DNA of 64,000 nucleotides from Lachnospiraceae bacterium (GCA_017448245.1 JAFSLV010000007.1:62001-126000), one strand, 5' to 3'. Counted from the first letter of the stretch, positions 41,273-50,825 are shown. Translations and numbers: made by a program. Notes: a model not told the origin generated them from the letters alone.

Positions 41273-42160
41273 TTGGTTACAATCAAGGGGAAGGAATGTC
41301 TGCGCACGCCGTTTGGGAAAGCGGTTGTCAGCGCCTTTGTTTCGGTGCTGATGTTCTCTTTCCTTCTCTTTTTTTTACCGATACACGCGCAGGCCGTCAA
41401 TGATCCGGCGGATACCGGCACGGAGGAGGAGCGCACCTACGAGAACGAGCCGGGGAGCGCGGAGACGGCCGAGGATCTCGCGGAACTCAACATCGCCAAT
41501 ACCGTCACCGTCACCTACAATGATTCCAACGGTACGTTAAACGGCGCGTTGCGTGTGCTGATCACGCTCACGCTCATCGCGCTGATTCCGACGCTGCTCG
41601 TGATGCTCACGAGCTTTACGCGTATCATCATCGTATTACATTTCACCAGAACCGCACTCAATACGCAGACATCGCCGCCCAACATGGTCATGCTGGGACT
41701 GGCGCTGTTTCTGACGTTTTTTATCATGCGCCCGACCCTGGTGCAGGCCTATACCGAAGCGGTGGTCCCCTTAGACCGCGGGGAGATCACGCAGGAGGAG
41801 GCGTTTGAAAATGCCATGGTGCCGTTCCGCACCTTTATGGGGGGACAGACCCAGGAAAAAGACGTTTCGATGTTTCTGGAAATCGGCGGCTATACCTGGG
41901 ACGGAGAGTTTGAGAGCATCCCGCTGGAGGTGCTCATCCCCGCCTTTATCGTCAGCGAGCTGCGCACCGCGTTTATCATCGGATTTATCATCTACATCCC
42001 CTTCATCGTCATCGACATGGTGGTCGCTTCGGTGCTGATGAGTATGGGTATGATGATGCTGCCGCCGACGACGATCTCCATGCCGTTCAAGATCCTGCTC
42101 TTTATTCTCGCGGACGGATGGAATCTGATCCTCGGCAATTTGGTAAGGACTTTCTTTTAA
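41273..42160 (+). CDS. fliP: flagellar type III export gate protein FliP
   Basis: FliP forms the pentameric core of the export channel. The 295-residue precursor starts at TTG (no ATG is available before the signal sequence) two bases after fliO. A signal peptide (VVSAFVSVLMFSFLLFFLPI) ends at AQA-V near residue 41, typical of FliP. The conserved core follows: LIALIPTLLVMLTSFTRIII, then LRTAFIIGFIIYIPFIVIDM and MSMGMMMLPPTTISMPFKIL. All hallmark segments are intact. Confidence 0.95.
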   Translation: MVTIKGKECLRTPFGKAVVSAFVSVLMFSFLLFFLPIHAQAVNDPADTGTEEERTYENEPGSAETAEDLAELNIANTVTVTYNDSNGTLNGALRVLITLTLIALIPTLLVMLTSFTRIIIVLHFTRTALNTQTSPPNMVMLGLALFLTFFIMRPTLVQAYTEAVVPLDRGEITQEEAFENAMVPFRTFMGGQTQEKDVSMFLEIGGYTWDGEFESIPLEVLIPAFIVSELRTAFIIGFIIYIPFIVIDMVVASVLMSMGMMMLPPTTISMPFKILLFILADGWNLILGNLVRTFF

Positions 42161-42255
42161 CAGCCCGAAGCACCTGCTGCTGAGGGTGTGAGAACATGAG
42201 GATTGTGCCGGGCGGCGACGAGTGCATCGCGAAGCGATCATGCATGCCCGAGGAG
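42161..42255 (+). repeat. leader repeat, copy 3 (between fliP and fliQ)
   Basis: CAGCCCGAAGCACCTGCTGC, then TGAGGGTGTGAGAA, ATTGTGCC and a GCATCGCgaaGCGATC hairpin. Homologous along most of its length to the copy before flgC (21700) and in its first part to that before clpB (12962). It begins right after the fliP stop. Confidence 0.65.
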
Positions 42256-42281
42256 CGTCATGAGCGACTGAAAGGAGCGAA

Positions 42282-42551
42282 ATGACAGTAGGAGATGTCA
42301 CACAGATCATGTCGGACGGGATCTTCCTGATCATCAAGGTCGGTGCGCCGATGCTTCTGACCTCGCTGGTGGTCGGTCTGATCGTTTCGGTCTTCCAGAC
42401 GGCGACCTCGATCCAGGAACAGACCCTGACCTTTGTGCCCAAGGTCCTTGCGATTTTTGCGGCACTGATCCTTTTAGGCAACTGGATGGCCACGGAGATC
42501 ACGGATTATATCCATCATCTCTGGGCCAGCTTTTCCGTCTATATCAAGTAG
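42282..42551 (+). CDS. fliQ: flagellar export gate protein FliQ
   Basis: A two-helix, 89-residue export gate subunit. It has the standard form: a helix with IKVGAPMLLTSLVVGLIVSV, then QTATSIQEQTLTFVPKVLAI and a second helix ending NWM. AAAGGAG precedes the ATG. fliR follows after 9 bp. Confidence 0.95.
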   Translation: MTVGDVTQIMSDGIFLIIKVGAPMLLTSLVVGLIVSVFQTATSIQEQTLTFVPKVLAIFAALILLGNWMATEITDYIHHLWASFSVYIK

Positions 42552-42560
42552 TACGGCGCG

Positions 42561-43352
42561 ATGGTCAGTTACGCGTTTACGTATGACAATCTGCTGTACG
42601 CGCTGCTGATCCTTGCGCGGATCGCCTCGTTTGTCGCGGTGGCGCCTCTCATCGGCGGCAACAACACGGGCGTGTCCAACGCGGTCAAAGTCGCCTTTGC
42701 GGTGTTTTTTTCCGCGATGCTCTACGGGGTCGTGCCGCGCGCCGCGCTCGACTACGATTCGGTCTTCGGCTACAGCGTGATCGTGCTCAAGGAGGTGTTC
42801 TGCGGCATCGCGCTCGGTCTTGCGGCGCAGCTGTGCATGCAGGTGACGAGCTTTGCGGGACATATCGTCGACATGATGTCCGGGCTGAGCATGGTGACGC
42901 AGATGGATCCGACAAGCGGCAACCAGGTGACGATCACCGGAACGATCTATAACCAGGTGATCATGGCCATGCTGGTCGTGAGCGGCATGTACCGGTATCT
43001 GTTTATGGCGATCGCGGATTCGTACGCGTGGGTGCCGGTGAACGGCGCGGTATTTCACGAGCAGGCGATCGTGCTGTCGATGATCGATTTTTTGAAGAAC
43101 TTTTTTATCATCGGCTTCCGCGTGGCGCTGCCGGTATTTCTCGTGACCTTCACGATCAACATCGTGCTGGGCGTGCTGGCCAAGGTCGCGCCGCAGATGA
43201 ATATGTTTTCCGTCGGTATCCAGATCAAGATCCTGACGGGAATGGCGATATTGTATCTTTCGGCGAGGATGCTGGGAGCCGCCGCGGATTTTATCCTGCG
43301 CAACATGCGGATCCTGATGGAGCAGTTTATCCGCGCCATGAGCGCCATATAG
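42561..43352 (+). CDS. fliR: flagellar export gate protein FliR
   Basis: A polytopic 263-residue export gate subunit. The marks are RIASFVAVAPLIGGNNTGVSN near the N-terminus, KEVFCGIALGLAAQL, and MSGLSMVTQMDPTSGNQVTI, followed by FRVALPVFLVTFTINIVLGV and the MNMFSVGIQIKILTGM loop. About six membrane helices. Standard length. Confidence 0.95.
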   Translation: MVSYAFTYDNLLYALLILARIASFVAVAPLIGGNNTGVSNAVKVAFAVFFSAMLYGVVPRAALDYDSVFGYSVIVLKEVFCGIALGLAAQLCMQVTSFAGHIVDMMSGLSMVTQMDPTSGNQVTITGTIYNQVIMAMLVVSGMYRYLFMAIADSYAWVPVNGAVFHEQAIVLSMIDFLKNFFIIGFRVALPVFLVTFTINIVLGVLAKVAPQMNMFSVGIQIKILTGMAILYLSARMLGAAADFILRNMRILMEQFIRAMSAI

Positions 43353-43364
43353 GGAAGAAGGGAG

Positions 43365-44531
43365 ATGGAGAGAGTCATCGAGTCAGCAACAAAACCGCAT
43401 ATGTACGATGAAACGCGACTGCTCCTCGCCTACAATCTGCAGTTCTTTGCCAAGGAGGGTCCGGGCGGTGAAAAGACCGAAGAGCCGACCGCCAAAAAGC
43501 TCTCCGATGCCCGCGACAAGGGGCAGGTCGCAAAGAGCCGCGAGATCGGGCAGGCGTTTTCTTTGCTGACCTTCTTTCTGTTGCTCTTTATCTGGATCGA
43601 GGGCCTGGCCTTCCGCGCGGAGAGCTTCTTTCCGATGGTCTATAACCGCGTGCCGGAATACGTGAAGCAGTATCACGGCAATACCTCGTTTACCGATTTT
43701 TCCTTCCTGTTTTTGCAGATGCTCACGACCGTGCTGACCTTTACCGCGCCGTTTTTCGCGGTCGGCTTTCTCGTGGCGTTTATCTGCGGTATCGTGCAGG
43801 TCAAGTGGAAGATCGCGACGGAGCCCTTAAAGCCCAAATTTTCCAAGATGAACCCCTTGAGCGGGATCAAAAAGATCTTTTCCAAGGAATCGCTGTTTAA
43901 TCTGGGTTTATCGATCTTAAAGATTGCCCTGATATCAATTATTGTGTATAATTTTTTTGTGGGGAGAACGGAGTCGATTTTTCTCCTTTATGATGTAAGT
44001 TTACGACAGGCGATATCTCTTTTGGGAGATGTCGTGATCGGGCTGGGTCTGAGGATTTCCCTGGTCTACATGATCGTCGCGTTTGCGGACTGGATCTACC
44101 AGAAACGCAAATTCCACGAGGACATGAAGATGACCAAGCAGGAAGTCAAGGACGAGATGAAAAACGAGGAAGGCGATCCGCAGATCAAGGCCAGACAGCG
44201 CCAGCGCATGCGTGAGGCATCGATGCGCCGCATGATGAGCGCGCTGCCGCAGGCGGACGTCGTCATCACCAACCCGGATCACTTTGCGGTGGCGGTGCAG
44301 TACGATGCCGAACGCCATACCGCCCCCGTGGTGCTCGCCAAGGGCGCGGACCACCTTGCCGAGCGGATCAAGGAGGTCGCCAAAGAGCACAACGTGGAGA
44401 TCGTCGAGAACAAGCCGCTCGCAAGAATGCTCTATGCCAACGTGGAGATCGGGGAGATGGTGCCGCCGGAGCTGTATCAGGCGGTAGCGGAGGTCCTCGC
44501 TTTCGTGTACCATCTGCAGGGGAGAGTGTAA
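43365..44531 (+). CDS. flhB: flagellar export switch protein FlhB
   Basis: FlhB controls export specificity. The 388-residue protein has an unusual 35-residue N-terminal extension before the conserved GGEKTEEPTAKKLSDARDKG and QVAKSREIGQ. Four membrane helices follow, then the linker DEMKNEEGDPQIKARQRQRM and the cytoplasmic domain with the self-cleavage site. That site reads NPDH (VVITNPDHFAVAVQYD) where most FlhB proteins have NPTH; the Asn-Pro pair needed for cleavage is kept. Start at 43365 has AGGGAAG upstream; an ATG at 43401 is a possible alternative. Confidence 0.95.
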   Translation: MERVIESATKPHMYDETRLLLAYNLQFFAKEGPGGEKTEEPTAKKLSDARDKGQVAKSREIGQAFSLLTFFLLLFIWIEGLAFRAESFFPMVYNRVPEYVKQYHGNTSFTDFSFLFLQMLTTVLTFTAPFFAVGFLVAFICGIVQVKWKIATEPLKPKFSKMNPLSGIKKIFSKESLFNLGLSILKIALISIIVYNFFVGRTESIFLLYDVSLRQAISLLGDVVIGLGLRISLVYMIVAFADWIYQKRKFHEDMKMTKQEVKDEMKNEEGDPQIKARQRQRMREASMRRMMSALPQADVVITNPDHFAVAVQYDAERHTAPVVLAKGADHLAERIKEVAKEHNVEIVENKPLARMLYANVEIGEMVPPELYQAVAEVLAFVYHLQGRV

Positions 44532-44534
44532 CGC

Positions 44535-46592
44535 ATGAACCGGGCAAGAATCATGGGAAGAGTGCTGGACTACGGCGTGGCCATGTATCTGGTGGCCGCC
44601 ATTGTCATGCTCATCATTCCGATCCCGCCGCTGCTCATGGATACGCTGCTCGCCTTCGACATGTCGATGAGCTTTGCGATCATGTTTGCCTGCATGTTTT
44701 CGCGGGAAGTGCTGGAGATGTCGTATTTCCCGACGATCCTGCTGTTCTCTACGGTATTTCGTATAGCGCTTAACGTTTCTTCGACCAGATTGATTCTGAC
44801 CACCGGTAACGCCGGCCGCGTCATCGAGGTCTTCGGTTCGTTCGTGGGCGGCGGCAACATGATCGTCGGTGTCATCATCTATATCATCCTGATCATCGTA
44901 CAGATCATGGTCATCAATAAGGGCTCGGAGCGTGTCTCCGAGGTCTCGGCGCGTTTTACGCTCGATGCCATGCCCGGTAAACAGATGGCGATTGACGCCG
45001 ACCTCAATACCGGCGCCATCACGGACCAGGAAGCCAAGGAGCGCAGACAAAAGCTCCAGGACGAGGCCTCCTTCTTCGGCGCCATGGACGGTGCCACCAA
45101 GTACGTCAAGGGAGACGCGACCGCGGGACTCATCATCACGGCGGTCAATATCGTCGGCGGTACGGCACTGGGCGTTCTGATGATGGGATATACCTTCCAG
45201 GAGGCGATCGACCATTTCGGGATCCTGACGATGGGTGACGGTCTGGTATCGTCGATTCCTTCGCTCCTGATCTCTTTGTCCTCCGGTATCCTCGTGACCA
45301 AGGGCGCGGGAGAGGCGGACTTTGGCAGGGGCGTCCTGCATCAGATCTTCGGTATTCCGAAGGCGCTCTATCTCGTCGGCGGCGTGGTGGCGGCGCTCGG
45401 CATCCTGTCTCCGCTGCCCGCTTACATCTACGTGATGATCGGCGCGATCTACATCATCGGCGCACGCGCGATGCACCGCGCGGTGGTGACCGCGGAGATG
45501 GAAGCGGAGGTCCAGGAGGAAGAGGAGGTGCAGGCAGAGGAAGTGCGCAAGCCGGAAAATGTCAACACGCTGCTCACCGTCGATCCGATCGAGCTGGAAT
45601 TCGGTTACGGCATCATCCCGCTCGCGGATGTCAACCAGGGCGGCGATCTCCTCGACCGTGTCGTGATGATCCGCCGTCAGATCGCGCTCGAGCTCGGTAC
45701 GGTCGTGCCGATTATCCGTCTGCGCGACAATATCCAGCTCAATCCCAACCAGTATATTATCAAGATCAAGGGCATCCAGATCTCGGAGGGAGAGATCCTC
45801 TTCGATCACTATATGGCGATGAATCCGGGACATGTCGAGGAGGAGATCACCGGCATCCCGACCTTCGAGCCGAGCTTCCATCTGCCGGCGATCTGGATCA
45901 CGGAATCGCAGAGAGAGCGTGCGGAGTCCTACGGCTATACCGTGGTCGATCCGCCGTCGATCATCGCGACACACTTAACCGAGGTCATCCGCGAGCACAT
46001 TGCGGAACTGCTGACGAGACAGGATGTCCAGAATCTCGTCAACAACCTCAAGGAAAACCACGCGGCACTCGTCGACGAGCTCGTGCCCAAGCTCATGAGC
46101 CTCGGCGAGATCGAAAAGGTGCTGCAGAATCTGCTGCGTGAGGGCATCTCCATCCGCGACCTCGTGACGATCTTTGAGACGCTGGCCGATTACGCGCCGG
46201 GCACGCATGATACCGACATCCTGACGGAGTATGTCAGGCAGTCGCTCAAACGCGCGATCTCGACCAAATACTTTATGAGCGAGGATACGACAACCGTGGT
46301 CACGCTCGACCCGAGACTCGAGCAGGAGATCATGGATTCCGTCAAGCAGACGGAGAACGGCGCCTATCTGACCCTCGATCCCGAAAAGACCAGGGCGATT
46401 TTGAGAAGCGTCGAGACCGAGGCGCACAAGCTCGAAGAGATGGGCAAGCCCGTCATCGTCATGACGAGCCCGATCGTGCGCATGTACTTCAAGCGCATGA
46501 CACAGGATTATTACAAGGATCTGATCGTGGTCTCCTACAATGAGGTGGAACCCAATGTGGAGCTGCAGTCGGTCGGAATGATTAGCGCATGA
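44535..46592 (+). CDS. flhA: flagellar export gate protein FlhA
   Basis: FlhA is the nonameric gate that couples proton flow to export. The 685-residue protein has eight predicted membrane helices in the first 330 residues, with the conserved FRIALNVSSTRLIL and the FHIPEP-loop sequence INKGSERVSEVSARFTLDAM followed by PGKQMAIDADL. The cytoplasmic domain includes LEFGYGIIPLADVNQGGDLL and the late VVSYNEVEPNVELQSVGMI. Standard. It overlaps flhF by 4 bp. Confidence 0.97.
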   Translation: MNRARIMGRVLDYGVAMYLVAAIVMLIIPIPPLLMDTLLAFDMSMSFAIMFACMFSREVLEMSYFPTILLFSTVFRIALNVSSTRLILTTGNAGRVIEVFGSFVGGGNMIVGVIIYIILIIVQIMVINKGSERVSEVSARFTLDAMPGKQMAIDADLNTGAITDQEAKERRQKLQDEASFFGAMDGATKYVKGDATAGLIITAVNIVGGTALGVLMMGYTFQEAIDHFGILTMGDGLVSSIPSLLISLSSGILVTKGAGEADFGRGVLHQIFGIPKALYLVGGVVAALGILSPLPAYIYVMIGAIYIIGARAMHRAVVTAEMEAEVQEEEEVQAEEVRKPENVNTLLTVDPIELEFGYGIIPLADVNQGGDLLDRVVMIRRQIALELGTVVPIIRLRDNIQLNPNQYIIKIKGIQISEGEILFDHYMAMNPGHVEEEITGIPTFEPSFHLPAIWITESQRERAESYGYTVVDPPSIIATHLTEVIREHIAELLTRQDVQNLVNNLKENHAALVDELVPKLMSLGEIEKVLQNLLREGISIRDLVTIFETLADYAPGTHDTDILTEYVRQSLKRAISTKYFMSEDTTTVVTLDPRLEQEIMDSVKQTENGAYLTLDPEKTRAILRSVETEAHKLEEMGKPVIVMTSPIVRMYFKRMTQDYYKDLIVVSYNEVEPNVELQSVGMISA

Positions 46593-48040
46593 TTATCAAG
46601 AAGTTTACGGGAAAAACCGAAGAGGAGGCGACCGCACAGGCCAGGAAGGAGCTGGGCGAGAGCATCGTCATCATGAACGTGCGGCCCTTAAAGCGCACGG
46701 GCTTTTTGTCGTTCATGAAGGCGCAGAAGGTCGAGGTGACCGTCGCGCTCGAGGAGGATACAAGAGCACAGCGCACCCCGCCCACGGTCGCGTCCAGGGC
46801 GGATCTCAAGCCCTTAAAGCCGCATACCACGATCGATCTCAAAACCCCGGAGAATATCGGGGACAAGGTGGTTCCCGCGGAAAAGGAAGCGCCCGCCTCC
46901 GCCATGGCGGGACTCGCGCGTGCCGCGCAGGAGGGCAAGATCCCGCCGCTGCACGTCTCGCAGGAGGGAAAGGCGGCGGTCCGGCAGCAGATCCGTCCCG
47001 AAAAGGACAGGCCAGCCAGGGAAGAAAAGACGGCGGAGAGGGGCAGCGTCGACGCGATCGAGGAAAAGCTCGACAACCTGCATTCGCTTCTCGAGCAGCG
47101 CATCAACGCCCCGCAGGGCGACACCGCGATCAGCCGGCTCAAGGAATCGGCAACCGGCAAAGAAAAAGAGACGGCGCAGGAGCCGGCGGCACCCGCACCG
47201 CAGGAAAAGGCAGCCGAGCCGGAAGAGACAAACGAGGAGTCGTTGTCCTTTATCAAGCTGCTGTATAATACGCTGCTCGAAAACGAGGTGGACGAGCGCT
47301 ACGCCAACGAGCTGACCGACGAGGTGGAAAAACTCGCCAAGCCCAACATCCCGCTCGACAACACGCTCGCCAATGTCTACCAGAAAATGGTGCTCAAATT
47401 CGGCAAGACGGAAACGATCACACCCTCCCCCGAGGGCGCAAAGGCGGAGATCTTTATCGGCCCCACGGGCGTCGGCAAGACGACGACGATCGCAAAGCTC
47501 GCGAGCAAGCTCTATGTGCAGGATAAAAAGAAGGTCGCGCTGCTCACGGTTGATACCTACCGTATCGCCGCGGCGGAGCAGCTGCGCACGTATGCCGCGA
47601 TCATGGAGATTCCTTTCCGCGTGATCTATTCCGTCGAGGAGATGAAGCAGGCGGTCAGGGATTTCGGCGATTACGATTATCTCATGATCGATACGGCGGG
47701 CCATGCGATCCACAACGAGGAACAGAAAAACAACATCGCGCAGTTTATCCACGCGCTCTCGGAGGAGCTGCCCTGCGACAATTTCCTCGTGCTTTCCGCA
47801 ACGACCAAATACCGTGACCTCATCGACATCACCGATGCGTACGGGGCCATGATGAAATTCAAACTGCTCTTTACCAAGATGGACGAGACCGCCGCAACCG
47901 GCAATCTCTACAACATCCGGCTGCGCACCGGCGCACCGATGTCCTATATCACCAACGGACAGGATGTGCCGGACGATATCGAGGACTTTAACGCGCAAAA
48001 GATCGTGAAAGGACTCCTTGGCGGGAAAAAGCATACATAA
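46589..48040 (+). CDS. flhF: flagellar placement GTPase FlhF
   Basis: SRP-type GTPase that sets the site and number of flagella. The 483 residues open MIIKKFTGKTEEEATAQARK, the FlhF-specific B domain start, followed by a low-complexity Glu/Ala/Pro linker (about 70-215), an N domain and the G domain. Motifs: G1 [10 protein letters not shown] (from about 291), G2-like DTYRIAAAEQLRTYA, G3 DTAGHAIHN (the more usual form is DTAGR) and G4 TKMDETAATG. Followed by flhG, its regulator. Confidence 0.93.
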   Translation: MIIKKFTGKTEEEATAQARKELGESIVIMNVRPLKRTGFLSFMKAQKVEVTVALEEDTRAQRTPPTVASRADLKPLKPHTTIDLKTPENIGDKVVPAEKEAPASAMAGLARAAQEGKIPPLHVSQEGKAAVRQQIRPEKDRPAREEKTAERGSVDAIEEKLDNLHSLLEQRINAPQGDTAISRLKESATGKEKETAQEPAAPAPQEKAAEPEETNEESLSFIKLLYNTLLENEVDERYANELTDEVEKLAKPNIPLDNTLANVYQKMVLKFGKTETITPSPEGAKAEIFIGPTGVGKTTTIAKLASKLYVQDKKKVALLTVDTYRIAAAEQLRTYAAIMEIPFRVIYSVEEMKQAVRDFGDYDYLMIDTAGHAIHNEEQKNNIAQFIHALSEELPCDNFLVLSATTKYRDLIDITDAYGAMMKFKLLFTKMDETAATGNLYNIRLRTGAPMSYITNGQDVPDDIEDFNAQKIVKGLLGGKKHT

Positions 48041-48085
48041 TGCCGATGGAGCATCCGCGTCCGCGGTACGAGTGAAGCGAGAGAT

Positions 48086-48976
48086 ATGGACCAGGCGACA
48101 CAGTTAAGAAACATCATCAAAAACAGCACGCTTGCGCAGCGTCCTTTGGCCCGCGTCATCACGGTGACGAGCGGCAAGGGCGGTGTCGGCAAGTCCAATG
48201 TCGCGATCAATCTCGCGATCCAGTTCCGCAGGCAGGGGCAGCGCGTGATCATCCTCGATGCGGACTTTGGCCTGGCCAACATCGAAATCATGTTCGGGAC
48301 GGTGCCGCAGCATAATCTCTGCGACCTGATCTATCAGGGCAAGAACATCAAGGAGATCATCACCTGGGGGCCGGAGGGCGTCGGATTTATCTCCGGAGGC
48401 AGCGGGATCTCCGATATGTACAACCTGAGCAGGGATTATCTCGTTTATATCATTGTAAACCTTGCGGAATTGGACGCAATCGCCGATACTATTATTGTCG
48501 ATACGGGAGCGGGGGTGTCTCCGGCGGTGCTCGAATTTCTGGTGGCGAGCGGAGAGGTGCTGCTCGTGACGACGCCCGAACCGACCTCGATCACCGATTC
48601 CTATTCGCTGTTGAAGGCACTGACGCAGTATCCGAGATTTTCCGCGGAGGCGACAAAGGTCAAGTGCATCTCCAACCGCGTGGAGTCGGATGCCGAAGGG
48701 CAGCAGCTCTTCAACAAAATCAACGCGGTCGTGCAGCGCTACCTGAAGCTCCCGATGGAGTATCTCGGCGCCGTACCGCAGGACCAGAAGCTGCAGGCGG
48801 GTGTCATGCAGCAGACGCCGGTCTCGGTGCTGTATCCCGCGGCCAAAAGCACGAAGGCGTTTGAACAGATCGCGGCCCGGATGACGGGCGCGCAGACGGA
48901 GATGTCGATTCAGAAACGGGGGATGGCTGCGTTCTTTTCCTACATTGTACAGGGACGCAAGCTCGCCGCTTCATAA
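48086..48976 (+). CDS. flhG: flagellar number regulator FlhG (MinD-like ATPase)
   Basis: MinD/ParA-type ATPase that limits FlhF and hands C-ring parts to the base. The 296 residues have an N-terminal activator motif region (MDQATQLRNIIKN, with the Gln-rich DQAxxLR form), a deviant Walker A SGKGGVGKSN (from about 29), ILDADFGLANIEIMFG, and IIVDTGAGVSPAVLEFL. Lacks the long MinD C-terminal amphipathic helix sequence but ends with a hydrophobic-basic segment (MAAFFSYIVQGRKL). AGCGAGAGAT precedes the ATG. Confidence 0.94.
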   Translation: MDQATQLRNIIKNSTLAQRPLARVITVTSGKGGVGKSNVAINLAIQFRRQGQRVIILDADFGLANIEIMFGTVPQHNLCDLIYQGKNIKEIITWGPEGVGFISGGSGISDMYNLSRDYLVYIIVNLAELDAIADTIIVDTGAGVSPAVLEFLVASGEVLLVTTPEPTSITDSYSLLKALTQYPRFSAEATKVKCISNRVESDAEGQQLFNKINAVVQRYLKLPMEYLGAVPQDQKLQAGVMQQTPVSVLYPAAKSTKAFEQIAARMTGAQTEMSIQKRGMAAFFSYIVQGRKLAAS

Positions 48977-49007
48977 ATAAAGGGCAACCAGTAAAGGAGC
49001 TCTCGAT

Positions 49008-49733
49008 ATGCTGGAAGATTATATCTCTCCCGGTGACCGGGTGGAACTGCAGACCGTACAGGGCGGATGGTCCGTCGACGGCAAGGAGGATAACCGTGTC
49101 TATTCGTCAAAGATCGCGGATATCGTCTCCGAGGACCGCATCGACATGATGATGCCGATGGAGAAGGGAAAACTCCTTCTGTTGCCCGTGGACGGGGAGT
49201 TCAATGTTTTTATCTATTCCCGGCGCGGACAGTTCCAGTGCTTCGGCAAGGTGGCGGACCGCTACCGTACCAACAACATGTACATGCTGACGATGGATCT
49301 GCTCTCCGGACTGCAAAAGATGCAGCGAAGGGCCTATTACCGTTTCCCCTGCGCCTTTGAGATGAAGTGCAGGGAGCTGACCGATTACGAACAGCTCGCG
49401 ATGCAGTCCAATGCCTTCTTCGAGCCCAATACGCAGGATTCTCTGCTCAAGGGCGTGATCGTGGATATCTCCGGCGGCGGCGTCCGCTTTGTATCCGTGC
49501 ACCGCTTTGAAGAGGGACAGATTCTGTACGCGATTTTCAAGCTGCCGAGCAGACGCAGCGCCGAGGAGTACCGGGTCTGCATCCGCCTGCTCAAGGCGAG
49601 GGAACTCGAAAACCGGCCGGATACCTACGAGTACCGCGCCCAGTATACGATCATCGACGAGGACGACAGGGAAGACATCATCCACTACATCTTTGAGGAA
49701 GAACGCAAGATCCGCAAGAAGCAGGAGAACTGA
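49008..49733 (+). CDS. PilZ-domain flagellar brake protein (YcgR-like)
   Basis: A 241-residue protein with an N-terminal YcgR-type domain and a C-terminal PilZ domain. The c-di-GMP-binding residues are present: the RRAYYR segment (RxxxR) at about 106-111 and DISGGGVRF (D/NxSxxG). Such proteins bind c-di-GMP and slow the motor or hinder the stator. It sits between flhG and cheB as in many Clostridia. AAAGGAG precedes the ATG. The presence of a receptor suggests that c-di-GMP controls motility here, though no c-di-GMP riboswitch was seen in the locus. Confidence 0.9.
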   Translation: MLEDYISPGDRVELQTVQGGWSVDGKEDNRVYSSKIADIVSEDRIDMMMPMEKGKLLLLPVDGEFNVFIYSRRGQFQCFGKVADRYRTNNMYMLTMDLLSGLQKMQRRAYYRFPCAFEMKCRELTDYEQLAMQSNAFFEPNTQDSLLKGVIVDISGGGVRFVSVHRFEEGQILYAIFKLPSRRSAEEYRVCIRLLKARELENRPDTYEYRAQYTIIDEDDREDIIHYIFEEERKIRKKQEN

Positions 49734-49742
49734 CAAAAAGGG

Positions 49743-50825
49743 ATGGCAAAGAAAATTTTACTTGTGGATGATTCTGCACTCATGCGAAGCGTCCTCGGTG
49801 ATATTATAAACAGAGATAAACGGTTTTTCGTTGAAGATAAAGCGAGAGACGGTTTGGAAGCGCTCGAGATGCTGCGCCAGAAACATTACGACGGCGTGGT
49901 ACTCGATGTCAACATGCCGCGCATGGACGGCATGCAGCTCCTTGATAAGATCCGGGAAGAAAAGATTCATACCAGAGTGATGATTTCTTCCACGGATACG
50001 ACGGAAGGTTCCCGTGTCGCGATGGAGGCGCTCGATAAGGGCGCGCTCGATTTTGTCCATAAGCCGGAGCGTGCGAGCGAATGCCGCAGCGACGCCTTCG
50101 GCGCGGAGTTTCTCAATACCCTCGCGGCCGTTTGCGAAGGACACGAGACCGGCGATGCGCTGATGAGCCGCATGGATTCCATGCGCAATGTCAGGCGAGT
50201 CGCGGAAGGTCTCGGCGTGAGAACACCGCAACGCGCGGGAAGCGGCAACAAGATCGTCGCGATCGCCTCCAGTACGGGCGGTCCCAAGTCGTTACAGTCC
50301 GTGATCCCGCGTCTGCCCAAGAGTCTCGGGGCGCCGGTCGTACTCGTGCAGCATATGCCGGGCGGCTTTACCAACACACTGGCGGACCGTCTCAACGGGA
50401 TGAGCGAGATCAGGGTCAAGGAAGGCGCGGAGGGCGACGTGCTCGAGAAGGGCACCGTCTACATCGCCAAGGGGTCGACCCACATGTATGTCCGCCACCA
50501 GAACGGGCGGCATTACCTGCATTTCAAGGACGGTCCCCCCAGGGAAAATGTCAAGCCCTGCGCCAACTATATGTATGAATCGCTGATGGATTCGCATTAC
50601 GACGAGATCGTGTGCGTCGTACTCACCGGCATGGGTGCGGACGGGCTGGAGGGGATCTCCAACCTGAAAAAGCGGAAAAAGGTTCATGTTATCAGCCAGA
50701 ATGCCGATACATGTATCGTGTATGGCATGCCGAAGGCTGTGGAGAGCGCCGGACTTTCCGACGAGGTCAGTCCGCTGGATGACATCGCGGAGGATATCGT
50801 CGAAAATGTCGGTGTGACAGTATAA
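49743..50825 (+). CDS. cheB: chemotaxis protein-glutamate methylesterase CheB
   Basis: CheB demethylates and deamidates chemoreceptors to reset adaptation. The 360 residues comprise a receiver domain with Asp55 (VVLDVNMPRMDG), a linker and the methylesterase domain. The triad is complete: about Ser177 (ASSTGGPKS), His204 (VQHMPGGFTN) and Asp300 (GMGADGLEG). The partner methyltransferase cheR is not in the window. The ATG is only a couple of bases after an AAGG, so initiation may depend on the upstream gene, whose stop is 9 bp away. Confidence 0.95.
   Translation: MAKKILLVDDSALMRSVLGDIINRDKRFFVEDKARDGLEALEMLRQKHYDGVVLDVNMPRMDGMQLLDKIREEKIHTRVMISSTDTTEGSRVAMEALDKGALDFVHKPERASECRSDAFGAEFLNTLAAVCEGHETGDALMSRMDSMRNVRRVAEGLGVRTPQRAGSGNKIVAIASSTGGPKSLQSVIPRLPKSLGAPVVLVQHMPGGFTNTLADRLNGMSEIRVKEGAEGDVLEKGTVYIAKGSTHMYVRHQNGRHYLHFKDGPPRENVKPCANYMYESLMDSHYDEIVCVVLTGMGADGLEGISNLKKRKKVHVISQNADTCIVYGMPKAVESAGLSDEVSPLDDIAEDIVENVGVTV

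Noticed and set aside
44001..45974. 657-codon minus-strand frame opposite flhB/flhA
   Set aside because: Product is an Arg/Asp/His-rich shadow of flhA with no family likeness.
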